A DNA stretch of 64,000 nucleotides. Origin: Corythucha ciliata. Its lineage: Eukaryota > Arthropoda > Insecta > Hemiptera > Tingidae. The position numbers and the translations under genes were made by a program. Below are positions 32,301-44,009 of the stretch, piece by piece. How positions within the stretch are numbered: position 1 is the stretch's first letter; each line of letters starts with the position of its first letter. The stretch spans positions 55,099,253 through 55,163,252 of the forward strand of contig CM075939.1 of NCBI GenBank assembly GCA_038030265.1, in the 5' to 3' direction. The notes under the pieces are model-generated. The model had not been told where the DNA came from and searched no databases. It saw nothing but the letters and a program-made list of their open reading frames with translations.

Positions 32301-32619
32301 CAAAGCCCCACACAATATTCTGGGCCTAATTGTACCTGTGTACAACCAAAATCCGTTGAGGGGTTAAGCCCCAGGTACTCCCCACAGTGGGGACCCCACT
32401 ACTCGCCTACATTGATGAAATGTTCTTACCGCTAGTTCACACACATTTTCCTCGTGAGTCCCACACGACAGTTTACCGTTCTGGATCACCCTGGGTCTTG
32501 GTCTTGTTGCAAGAATCTTGTTGGTTTTGCCTTATTGGCTTTAATTTTTTTCGCTTGACCTACGGAGAAAGTGGCTATTTTCACCATGGCAAACTCACAA
32601 CGAAAGAAACACTTTAATC

Positions 32620-32900
32620 TCGTCGTGTTATTTACTCACTTTACGTGACAGAGTGAACGATAGTGCTTTACGTCACTGCTAGGAGTGATGTAAAGTACTT
32701 TCCGTTACTGTTAGGAGTGAGTCGTGGTGAAGTGCCTCACACTTGGTCGATCAAGCGAGAAATAGCGTTCGCAACTCGTGAGGTTCTTCTTTACTCGCTC
32801 GTTGTTAGTAATTAGTGAACTCGGCTTCGCCTCAATCGCCAAACACAATTCGCGCGTAAAGTGACGCTTTCCTCACTCGTTGTGAAATGTACTATTTCGC
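32620..32900. repeat. Low-copy short repeat, TTACGTCACTG type
   Basis: CTTTACGTCACTGCTAGGAG and CTTTCCGTTACTGTTAGGAG follow each other, and CGGCTTCGCCTC-like words occur here as well as near 46740 and 46940-47090. I cannot assign it to a family. Confidence 0.3.
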
Positions 32901-33099
32901 AACTGCGGAACTGTTTTTTAGAGAAGCCAAACGCATGAAACTGTGTATTTGAGAGAGGCAAAGCAGACAAATAATGTCTTCTTAAAAGAACAAAATTCGT
33001 GAAAATCGATTTTTGAAAGAGCTAATTCCGTGAAATCGGAGTAGAAAGAGCCAGACAATCTGACATCTGAAAAGGGCCGTGGCTGGGGCTTTTGATACA

Positions 33100-35384
33100 C
33101 AAATATATCCCCTTCACTCCCTCACTATTAAATCAAACCTCCATGAATCAATCATTCACACTACGTAAGACTCAATTTTGGGCTTAAATAATGTAAAAGA
33201 TGACGATTTAACCTCGCTGCTGAGTAATGTACAAGTTTTTGCTTCCAACTTTTTGAGTAAACTCAGAGTTTTTGCGCTGCCCCGAATTGCCGATATAAAA
33301 CTGACATTTCTCTAGCTGAATTATCATCGAGCAAATTAATTTTCATTTCGTCCTCGGCAATGAAATATTCGGGAGACGTGAGTAAAATATGACATTTTTC
33401 GTCCAAAGCTCAAACTATATGGATTGGAACGTATACTAATTGACCCGGAAATAATCACTTCTGCCCACATCAAAACTGATAATTCGATTAGGTAATTGTT
33501 AATTCAACTCCCACAATCTAAATTTGCCTTTCCTAAACTAGTGATTTCGTCCTTTAGAACCTTAAGTTTCGTTTATACGGCTTTTGTTGCGACAGTTTGC
33601 AAATAAATGACCTGTGTATTAATGTTTAAAACTTGAAGAATAGGATCCAGATTAGATTTATTTCAAGACAACGAGTCCTTCCAAAGGGTTACACTGCGTC
33701 ACAGCTAAATCCAGTGGACGATTTTTTTTTTTTTTTTTACCGTTCAAAAGAAAATGTATCTCTCCACCATCCACATGATTGATGTCACTGCCAGTAAATC
33801 GCTCGGCTTGCCATCCGTCGTTGGTCTACTATTCGCTTCATTTATCAGCTCCAGAAAATATCGTAGGTTTAATTTTAAGTACCCGTGTCAGAATAGTTAA
33901 ATTAGATTTTCGGTTAAAAAAAAAACACGATTTTAACCGCACCGTGTCTCAGTCTTATAGAAAACGTTTTATTATACTAGCGCTCTTTGTTGTCCTGCCA
34001 CTAGCAACGCTCTACTTCATTCACACGTGTGGTTTCATCAATTTTCCTTGATCGTGAGAGAAAATGTTGAAACATTATTAGTTTCTTTCGTCAGTTCATA
34101 TATTTTCAACGTTTCGTGTTTGGAGGCAGGATAGAGAGAAAACGCTAACCTCAGCCTGGTTTTCGACAAAAGGTCATTCACGAATAGCAGGAATAAGACC
34201 AAACTGACAATGAGCTTCTTGGAACTGTAACAATTGCTCCATCGACTGTAAAGGGCCAAAACCATTCCCTTGTATACATCAAATTGACCTTCAAACGGCT
34301 TTGTTCAATGACGTTCGTGCTCGGTCCACGCAACAACAAAAACTCGCTTTATTCCTCTATTGATGATATTCTCCGTAAAGGATGTGACTATTTCGTTGAG
34401 GATTCCCCGCGACGTGACAATAAACTAAAAAAAAAAACGAAAAGTTTCCGCATCGGTTGAAAAGTTAAGACGACGTACATTTTTCTTTCTTACCAAGTTT
34501 AGCCTGTAATACACGGCATTCTTCTCGTTTTACAGCAACTCGCACTTCTCTTCTTTTTTTCCTCAGCCACTTAACGAAGTTGAACGCAAGTTTGAGAACC
34601 TTGGCGCTGTAGATGGTTTGGGTTGAAGTGGAGAAGAAGGTGATTCATTCAATTCTCTGCGTCTTCTGAGAATACCAATTAAAACTTGAATAACTGGTGG
34701 ATTCACTCAAAAGAGTCCTATCCCCTTTTACTAGGCTCACCTTTTATTTAGAACGCTGATTTCTTTGAGGGACTTAATCCCCTGTTTTAACATTATTTTC
34801 CATTAGCTTGTGCTGCGAAACTTGTCTCTCAAAAAACATCAAAATAAACTGTTTGTTTAGTTTTGAGAAAACGGTAATCTGACGTTGTAAGCTATCACAA
34901 AACGCGAAGGTCCTCCCACTGTCTGAGACATCATTTTACGCGCGCATTAGAACTGACATTTTGAGTGACGTGACACGAGTTGAATTATAATGCTCCAGAA
35001 CGAGGACAATAATTTGAAATTGTAACTGAGCCGTAAAAAAAAAAGTAGATAATGCTTTGGACTGCAAAATGATTGATTATAAAGTGCACATTTTAATTAA
35101 ACAGTGCGAGAAATTGAAGAGCGCGAGCCATACGCTGAATGAAATTTAGATTCAGTTGACCGTAAATATTCCCTCGAATGGGCTTAATCAAACAAACGAT
35201 ATAATATCGCTACACCTACACTATTTTGGGAGTTTCAGAGTATTGGATCCCTTTCTGCGATACCATGAGTTGTGCGACAATGTTTCTGATTATTAACAAT
35301 ATAGTTAAAGATTACACGATAAAACCTGTTATCAAGGCTCAACCAGTGGGCTTCTTTCTGTTTGCTTTAAAGCAAGCGAATGAC
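33100..35384. other. Unannotated, unique-looking DNA
   Basis: There is no repeat shared with the rest of the window. The open frame at 33779-34051 (hydrophobic FIILALFVVLPLATLYFI near its end) has no recognisable homology and no ATG context that I would trust. It may be intergenic. Confidence 0.35.
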
Positions 35385-35948
35385 CAGACAGGCCAGGAAA
35401 ATTAGTGCTCTAGCACCAGAAATTGCTCGAGAGCTGGAAACCGTTTTAATCCCTCTTAGTGGTCATGAATAACAAATTCACCGCTTTGCGACGGTTTCTA
35501 GGTTGCGCTTTAGATTTGAGAGCCAAATAACTGCTCAATTTTCGCAGTTTTTTTCAGAATGTCACGTGTAACTCGAAAAGTACGCATCCTACATGCAATG
35601 CCACTATTTACATTTTCAAAGAGCGTTAAATTCCACGTTGAATGCCGTTAGAGACATTCAAATCTGTTGATACATTCAGTCGCAATCGCCAGTCAAACAT
35701 ATGCAATTTTCACCATCTTCGCTAAAAAGTTGACAACCCTCAACTTTCAACGCCTGTAGGTTGAAAATGACTGCTCCGCTTGAAAAATGTTATTAGACCA
35801 AAGTTGTGGACAATTTAATTATTGATCGAATGGTACTTGAAATTGTCTCAATCTAGCTGTGCTGAGCTTTGAATTTTAAACCAAGTAAGGTCGTTGTGCC
35901 AAATTTTTGCTCATGCAGCCCAACGCAGGAAACGTCGCCTGATCCCGA
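35385..35948 (+). repeat. Dispersed repeat Z, copy 1 left part
   Basis: It matches the reverse complement of 57925-57509 and then 51636-51505, skipping the element inserted there. It ends GCCTGATCCCGA at 35948, and the repeat resumes at 49480 after the 13.5-kb element W. Word AAGTTGACAACCCTCAACTT at about 35728 is characteristic. No coding sequence is seen. Confidence 0.8.
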
Positions 35949-36455
35949 TAGTGATGCACGAGACCGAGTCTCGTCTCGAAAAGTTAAAGGCGCGAATTCA
36001 AAGTATGTGTGATATTAATAACGAGTGATCCTAATCTCGTCTCAGTGATTACAGATGACGACAATAGATGAATTTATACTTTGCTTTCCTTCCTTGGTGG
36101 CTTGTGGCACGAAGGGAGATAAGTGATACACTACTGATTAATGGCCAAAGAGCTTTGTAATTGCCCCAAAATAGAATCGTGCCTTTAAAACAATCGTCAC
36201 ACTAAGAACGTGAAAGGGGAACAGTTGGGAATTCAACGAGATCAACTCAAAATCTCGCACATGCCAACTCATTTAGTTCAAGCATGGGACTTCCCTTCCC
36301 AGACACGACGAGGCAGAGGTGCACAATCCCCCCTCATACATCAGACCCTCCTTCTCGTGCTTCAACTGGCAATGTTAGTTTAAAAAAATTAAAGCGGTGT
36401 CGAGTTTGATTATAGCGGCCCAGGGAAGTTTAAAACGCAAAATTAGGGTTCCCTT

Positions 36456-36556
36456 GCACTAAGCAGCCTGGCCGCGGCAGCCAGTTGGCTGCTGTACAGT
36501 TGGTCTTGTTCTAGTGGCTGCCCCAGCCTCGAAATCTTTGCTGCCTAGTGCGCGGC
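36456..36556. mobile_element. ~100-bp palindromic MITE
   Basis: The ends GCACTAAGCAGCCTGG and, inverted, GCACTAGGCAGC pair, with an inner pair GGCAGCCA/TGGCTGCC. It sits inside the TTAGGGTTCCC arm. No target duplication could be read. Confidence 0.5.
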
Positions 36557-37051
36557 CTCCCGTAGGTTGCAATGTATTTCACCGGCGTAATTTGAAATGC
36601 TACTCGATTTCAGCCAGCCACTCTAAAGAGATTTGTAACGCGAGCTCTCATTGGCTGACAACTTTGCGCGTTGATTCAAACGACCAAAGAGCGCTCTGCC
36701 GGATGACAATATGAAACAGCTAGTCATTCCAGCCTTTTTTCCCTATTCATGTTTATTTTTGTTTAAAAATTTGTGACGTCACAGTAGGCAGATCCCAAAC
36801 AATTTTCTTCAATGATTACTAAGGTTCTTAATAATGACGAGCTGAGATGTTTAGAAACAGAGTGATGAGACGTCACCACTTTTTCAGTCAATTTTTGCTT
36901 ACGCCTCAGCAGGTATTACAAACGCCCGAACGTCTCACACAAAGCTGCTCATAGAAATTCCTCCTACTCAAAGTGAATTTCAAGTCAAATTAGAATTTTA
37001 CCTTACGAAAAGCCCGGTATCTTTTTTTATTTTTTCCATATCGTGAACATC

Positions 37052-37560
37052 TACAGGGTGTTTCAGGAAGAATGATCAGGACTTTAAATAGTTGTCCCAA
37101 CTAGGACAAACCAAAATCGTCAGGATCGCAAATGCTTGGTTTCCTAGTTACAGGTTTTTTTGTCATTTTTCGGCCAAACACGTTCTTTTCGTCAATAAGC
37201 ATTTTTATCGTCCAAGCCATTCGGAGCAAAACAATACAGATTACATTTCTGAAAAAAGCACAACATTTTCGTTCAAGAAATGCTAGTTGTAACTTGCTGA
37301 TCTCATGTTTCAGTATTTTCTTTTATTTATTGAAAATGTGTTAATTTGATTTTCACCGTTTCTTTCAAACTCGAATCTTCCTCAGTCATCGTGTTCAAGA
37401 TAGATGGTTAAATTATTGGAAAAACACGTGAGTGTTGTAAGGACGAACGAAATTTTTAAACGTAAAATCCGCGCTTTTTCGCTGAGATATCACAGCAAAA
37501 GTTTATAAATTCAAATTGAGCCATATTTCCACCAAACATAAAAAGTAAAAACAGCTTTTG
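37052..37560 (+). mobile_element. mariner-type MITE fragment
   Basis: The left end TACAGGGTGTTTCAGGAAG is a frequent mariner-type terminus. Part of the body (CACCAAACATAAAAAGTAAA) is found inverted at about 40420-40460, so at least two fragments of the family are present. No right end was found before the hAT-like terminus at 37610. Confidence 0.45.
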
Positions 37561-37609
37561 GCACTATAACTTTGAATATGCTCACGTTAAACAAAATACC
37601 AACCTCATG

Positions 37610-39540
37610 CAGTGGCGGATTTACAGGGTGGTTTCAACCCCCCCCCCCCTTGAGAAGACTGCATCTTGGCGTTTTCACTACAATTAGGAAATACTTATAC
37701 ACCATTGATTCGAAATAGTTAAAGGAAACTTCTCGAAGAAAACAGAGAAAATAAGCTAGCACCATGTTTTTATAGGCCCAAATTGAGAAGGCGTTCGAAT
37801 GTGCTAATGTTGGGCAAGAGGGAGTCGAAAAGCGCTAATACTCGTGACTGGAATAGAGAATAAGCGCATATTCGCAGAATAAAATGAGTAAATCACTAAT
37901 TCGTGGCTAAAGATTGAGCAAAGCACTAATTTTTCGGCACATAATTGAGAAAAAACGCCAATACGTGGTTATAAAATTGAGAAAAAGCTGCAATCCATCG
38001 CTCAGCCAGATCAATAAAATAATATTGAAAAAACACTAATTCGTGGTTTCTCGAGGCAACATCAAGACTGAAATTAAGAAAAATCACTAATTCATAAGGA
38101 TAAAAGTGAAAAAATCGCTCACGGTTAAAATTAAGATATTCGTAGAGCTCATACGACGTTCAAATTGTAAAAATTCCGCTGATTTGCGGCGAAACTAGAG
38201 AAAAGTGTTAAATGTGCTGATAAAATTGAGAAAAACGCAAATTCAAGGACGCGTTTTTGCTTAATCGGGAATTGCTTCAATTCGTGGCTACAGCTGCTGC
38301 CAAACGGCGCGTATTAGCTGCTAAAATGAAGACTGGCGCTAATTTGCGTATCAATATTTGAGAAAACGCCTAATTCGTGGCAAAACTAGAGAAAAACATG
38401 GAAGTGAAAGCCTAATGTCCTGTTAAAATTGAGAAAAACACTAATTCACGGAAACATGTCTACCAAAACATGCTTGATCACGGCTAAAACTAACGCAAAT
38501 GCTGGTTCCCGCCTAGAATTGCGATAAATGACTATAATTCGCTTGTAAAATTAAGAAAATGCGTTAACGCATGCTAAAGAAAGAACTCGAGGCTAAAATT
38601 AAAGAATAATTCGCAGCTAAAATTGAGGAAATGTGCTCATTCGCAGCAAAATTTGAGAAAAACGCCAGTTTGTAGTCCAATTTGGGAAAATCCGCGACTA
38701 AAATTATGAGAAATAGCGACAATTCGCCATAAAAATGGAGACAAAAGAAACGCTTATCCGCATGACTTAAGGTGCGCTTACACTGAAGTGTCGCGCTACA
38801 CTTTTTGCTTAAAATTTAGTGTCAGACACAAATATCCTTGGTGTGAACACAAACTTCCAGAAAATTTTATCAGAATTTGTACAGTCAATATACATGTGTC
38901 TAACACTTTACATTTATGTCGAGACATAAGTGTAGCTACATAAATGTCAGACACTTAAGTGTAAATGCACCTTAAGAAGTGAAGAAAACGCTCTTAATTC
39001 CCGGACTAAAACGGAGAAAAAGCGCTTTTAAAATTGAGAAAAACGCTAAATCACGAATACATTATGCCAAAACGCGCTTATTCACAGCTAAAACTGAGGC
39101 AAATGCGGATTCTAGCCTAAAATTGAGATAAAGAGCGCATTCGCTGTGAAAGGTTGTGGGAAAATCCATTAATTCGTGGCTAAAATTGACAAATAAATCT
39201 GATTCGCAGGAGAAAAAACGCCAATTCGCAGATTTGGGGGAAATCCGCTAGTTCGGGGCTAAATTAAATTGAATAAAAGCGGTAATTCGCTGGCAGATCG
39301 AAGAAATACTTCTCGGTTAAAATTATGAAATAATTCGCAGCTAAAACTGTGGAGAAAAAAGGCTAACTCGCGGATCATCTTGAGGAAATCCTCTGCTAAA
39401 ATTGAGGAAACGCGGTAATTCGCGCCAAAAATGGAGAAAATGAAGAAAAACGCTAATTCTCGGCCATCAAAGTGTAAAAGCGCCAATCCGCTCCTAAAAT
39501 CCGGAAAAACGCTAATTCGCGGATACATTTAATTTAAAAA
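37610..39540 (+). mobile_element. hAT-like terminus and 1.8-kb type-B array
   Basis: It begins CAGTGGCGGATTTACAGGG, then a C run (37639-37649), then about 1.75 kb of ~30-bp units (TAAAATTGAGAAAAACGC, TAATTCGCGG). The composition equals X and the element at 44010, but the right end is missing, so I infer a truncated element. Confidence 0.6.
38771..38971. mobile_element. 201-bp MITE between TTAA sites
   Basis: TTAA flanks it at 38767-38770 and 38972-38975. The inverted ends read GGTGCGCTTACACTGAAGTG and GGTGCATTTACACTTAAGTG. AGTGTC/GACACT words recur inside. It is inserted in the type-B array. TTAA suggests piggyBac-like or, if the duplication is TAA, PIF/Harbinger-like origin; I cannot decide. 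Confidence 0.8.
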
Positions 39541-39589
39541 GGGGGTGGCATGAAAACACGATGGACACAATAGCTGGATCATTGTTTCA

Positions 39590-40200
39590 TAAAAAGAAAG
39601 ATAAAATCAGGTTTATGATCGAACCTCTCCCAGGATAAAATCCTAGAAGGTTGAAAAAAGTGGTTTTCGGGATGCTGTCGGTCTGTCGCCTTTTTTTCCC
39701 GATAAATTACGTGAAAATAAAACCCTAGCCGTTTCTTGGTATAAAAGCGCCTATCTGACCTTTGTTTTGAGGAAAAAAAGCATTTATCGTACATGTTCTC
39801 CCCGCACCGAAATGTCGTTTTAATTAGTTATAACTTCAAAACAAGTGATTCCACAATTTTTGAAATATTTTTTAAAAGAATTCCTCGTGAAATTTTCTTG
39901 CGAATTGACTACAATATTACCGAAAAAAATCAACTTTTCTGTAGCCAAAATTGTCGTTCTTAGCGCAAAATGACCAGTAGCACAAAATAACGGTCGAAAG
40001 TGCAAAAAAAGGGGCGCGAGAGGGCCCCTAAAAAAAGAAAATTAAGCAAAAATTGTGGGAGAAGTAGGATTTGGCGCGACTACGTCAAAAATTATTTACC
40101 ACCGAATTACCTAGTACATAAATCGAAGCCTAGTTGTTTCTTAGTATGTAAAACGCGAATACCTTGTTTTGAAGAAAAATAATTTCCCAGGCATGTTTTT
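39590..40200 (+). repeat. Repeat V, copy 1
   Basis: It matches 48245-48830 in the same orientation: TTGAAAAAAGTGGTTTT, CGGTCTGTCGC, CATGTTCTCCC and GAAATGTCGTTTT appear in the same order. Within the unit there is an internal tandem similarity of about 0.4-0.5 kb. Function unknown. Confidence 0.7.
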
Positions 40201-42500
40201 TTTAAATGCAATCATTGATGTACGCGCACACAACGCGCAACCTTCAACATTCAACCCATTTTACCTCAGTACACATATATTTATAATTTCGGTGCGATTT
40301 TGGGATATTCGGGGGAATTTTTGGATGGGTAAGTGATGAGGAGGGGGATGGTGAGGGGTAATTTTACTTTAATGGAAGTGTTTCTGTGAGTAGGTACATT
40401 TGAAGATCAACGCGGAAATATCTGTATTTACTTTTTATGTTTGGTGAAATACGGCTCAAATATGACGATATGATCAGGAATATCTGAACTTTTGCTGTGA
40501 GAATTTCAAAGTCTGTTCGAGTTACAAGCAGGTAGTCGTAATCATCTTATTTTTTGGTCAGGAAGATTCAACATTTTCAACTGAGTCGGAGGGCCTTGAA
40601 AAGTTGGGATGCAAGGTAAACCGTTTTTTTGGGATACATACAATATTTACTGAATTAGTTAGGTAGGTAGTATTATCCAACAAAAACTTGTCGATGTTTG
40701 CTTCAGAGAGATCGCGACTAACAATGAGACTTATTTAATCCTCAGGTATTTTATTAAACAATCTTCGACAAAGCGATAGTCTATTAATTGTATTTGTAAC
40801 AGTAAGTTTGGCATTACCGTGAGTTATGGTTGCGTATCACATTTCTTTTCGTGAAAACCGTCGCAAACATAAACAGCAACTATAGCAAGCAGCGTAAGAT
40901 GAATAAAGTGGCAGAATCCATAACTCCCATTATTAGGGAGCCTCCCTACAATCCACGTGTCATCCAAATTATTAATGACATGAATTTGTCTCCCCTCCGC
41001 TGTACTTCGAAAGCATTGTTTAAGCCTGAGTGACGATACCCAGAATTGGTGGATGCCAGAATTATATATCGTGAGACTAAAAAACAAGCAAGGCATGTCG
41101 TTCTTAATGTACATTCCAAAATTATTCCTTTGCATTACAGAATTGAGCTTCTTGCCCAGTCAAGTGATCTCATACGCGTGAAAGGAAAAAGATCGAGAAC
41201 CAACTATATGAAAACTTGTGTGATTGTGGAATATGCCTGAAGTTGAGTCAAACGTCCACTAAAAAACGTAAACATTGGGATAACAAAATATCATGAATGG
41301 CTGGATACATTTAATTTTTACCTTTTAAATGTCAGCCCTATAATTCACCCGTCGCTGGTACAAATCCGAGACATATAAATCCTCAGAAAGTAACGACTGA
41401 AATTGTGTACCTCACGATCGTGATCGTAAACCAACGACGAAATTCGGAAAAAGTTGCCCGTTCGCGGCTGGATACATGCCGTAATTAAACTCACTACTGG
41501 TATTTGTCGTACATGCCATAACTGAATTATTCGTAATGGGCTTAGTGCAAAGTGACAGTCCTGCAGACTAGCGCAATACTTGTTCTAACTTCAGTTCTGT
41601 CTCCTCTATTGAATCCCTACGAAGAACGTGCTCTGACTTTCCTTTAAAGGACGCTTTCAAGCTTTATCTTCAATTAAAACGGTGCAGTGCAGTGTTGTGG
41701 GTTACATTATTCGTCTGATAAATATAAAGGCCTACAATTTACGGTTTTCCCAATAAATCTTACGAAAAAGAGAGACCGGGTGAAGTGAAGCCGGGAAAAG
41801 CCAGTTAGAGCAATTCAGTAATTTTCTACTGAAGCACTTTATGTATTTTATAGCAGGAATGCACTAGCTGAAACTCTCGCCCCCCCCCCTTCTTCAATTG
41901 TTTTCCACTTACTCTCAAAAATTTCTGGCTTATTCCCGCAGAGTTGCAGAAGGGTGGAGCTAACAGGTCTCTGTTTTCGTTAGAGAAGAAAAAAGAGTAC
42001 ATGTGGCAGAAAACTTTGATTTGCCGACGTTTTTATTCTACATGCCCACAGATTGGTTCAGAATTTTAAAAAATTGGGGGGGGGGCAAATGCACTTGGGC
42101 GTGCATAATGCACATAGTTCTCCTCTTCCTATTTATAGCCTTTGGAAAAGAAGGATGTCAGGAAACAATAAGGGAATTTAAAGAAATAATTAACCTTTAA
42201 TTTTCTTCAAAAACTCTTTGAGATGACATTATTTAACCATTATTTTAAGGCTTTGACTTTGGCGGACTCGACATCGCCGGGTGCGGGCCCACTGATTAAT
42301 AATAATAAGCCTATGGAAACGTACATATTTTAATTAATGTGTACCTATGTAGCCTAATACACCTATTTTTAATTGCAAATATCTTCGCGTTTCTCGTTCT
42401 TTACATTTCAAAATAAATCATGTTTGACATCTTATACTGGCCCTTAGTTAAATTTCTAAAACGCACAGCTATAGGAATGCATAATAGACCAATCCCAGAT
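40201..42500. other. Unannotated part of element W
   Basis: Open frames at 40830-41033 and 41046-41240 (e.g. PPYNPRVIQIINDMNLSP) have no family I recognise. They might be remnants of an element-encoded protein. A C run is at 41881-41889. Confidence 0.3.
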
Positions 42501-42823
42501 CCAGTGGAGGATCCAGCATTTTATGAATGGGGGGGGGGGACTAAAATGTTCTCTTCCCTTGGTGGGGGGGGGATTGCACACCACCAGTGAAAAAGGAAGA
42601 TATAATAGGAGCCAATTTTCCTGATATTTCCGGTTTCTTTTCCCGGAAGAATGGAATCAAAATCCCGTGGGGAGTAGAGGGGGGTCATGCTTAAACTATG
42701 TTGAGTATATTTCTCAAAAATACGTTCAACCTGATCGCAAACAGACGATTTCGGGCTTGAAACATCTGCCACTTTTTTTTATTTAAATGCCTACTTTGAT
42801 CAAAAAACTTAATTGTGTAAACC

Positions 42824-43223
42824 CCTTTTACACGAGTAAGGCCCGTATCCATAGTCGCTACTTAAGTTGAAATTCTCCTAAGTAAAAGTCAATCCAGTTT
42901 TTGTTGGTATTAAATCATCTGTTTTGACGCCCACTTAAGGAAATTTAATTTTAAAGGCCCGTTCACAAGCTCTATGTTTACGTTCTGTGGAGTCTGTGCA
43001 GCCAAACAAATTTAATCCCTCGAAAAATGAAGCATTTTATAGGTTGCATAGACACCACACAACACAAACATAGAGCTTGTGAACGGGCCTTAAAAAATGT
43101 CTATGAATATGGGCCTAAGTTTTTTAAACAGTAGCCGTTTTAAGAAAAATTTACAGAATTTACATCTGTATAAATATGTTCAATGAACATATTTTTGAAC
43201 AAAAAACTTCTCGTGTAAAAAGG
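42824..43223. mobile_element. Three MITEs nested inside one another
   Basis: The outermost ends are CCTTTTACACGAG (42824) and its inverse at 43210-43223. The middle ends are AGGCCCGTATCCATAG (42839) and the inverse of AGGCCCATATTCATAG ending at 43116. The innermost is a 136-bp element, 42955-43090, with ends AGGCCCGTTCACAAGCTCTA matching over about 25 bp. TAA at the middle and inner edges is compatible with a 3-bp target duplication. Confidence 0.75.
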
Positions 43224-44009
43224 CCCAGCGTGCCTATTCTATAACAAAAAATCAATATATTTTTCGAAACAATGTTTGTATTTTATTCATTTTCTTCAAA
43301 CAAATGAATGAAATAGAATTATTGCTATGAAAAACATATTGCTTTTTTGCTGGCATTTCTTAAATTTTTTTAATGATTTGAATGAAGTGAAGTGAAGGAT
43401 GGCATCAAATACGAACCCTGAAAAATTACAAAATTGGCCTGAGGGTGGAAATGAATGGACTAATAATTATTATAAAAATTCCAGTTCGCAGTTCGACCAT
43501 AGGACGTCGATGGGCCAAGAATTAATTTTTTCTTGTCTCTTCTAGCTACACGTGTGACTTCAAAATATTTTTTTCATAAAATATATGTACCTAAAAAGTT
43601 GGCAAAAATCATGAGAGGCCATCCCATTAATTTAACAGTTAAAAAACGGGAAATTACAAAGCGTCTCACGCATTTTCACTTGGAATACCATGAAAAGTGA
43701 AGAGAAAGTCGGAACAAGAATCGCACGGTTTGAAACCTAGAGCGCTCTCATTTTAAACTTTGCACTTAATAAAATTTTTGCGATTAATGCGAAGAAAATA
43801 AAATGTTCGCGGTGCACTAAAACTGTTGAACTTGAGTATTCTGTCTTATCAATGATATAAACAAGATAACCACTACAACGGCATTGAATCTTCCATTAGC
43901 CAATCAGAGGCCACGAAACAACTCCTGGCTGAAATCGAGTAGCATTTCAAATTACGCCCCCGGGGGAACCCTAACCTTTTTTTTTTATTACGATACGTAT
44001 AGGCATAAA

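Larger units (their letters stand above)
36445..43975. mobile_element. Possible element with TTAGGGTTCCC inverted arms
   Basis: TTAGGGTTCCC and GCGTAATTTGAAATGCTACT with CGATTTCAGCCAG at 36445-36640 reappear inverted at about 43900-43975. The arms are interrupted in different ways: a ~100-bp MITE sits in the left one. They could be terminal repeats of a 7.5-kb element or two inverted copies of one short element. Confidence 0.45.

Noticed and set aside
33779..34051. Short membrane-protein-like frame
   Set aside because: One hydrophobic stretch in AT-rich DNA is expected by chance; no homology, splice context or conserved motif supports it.
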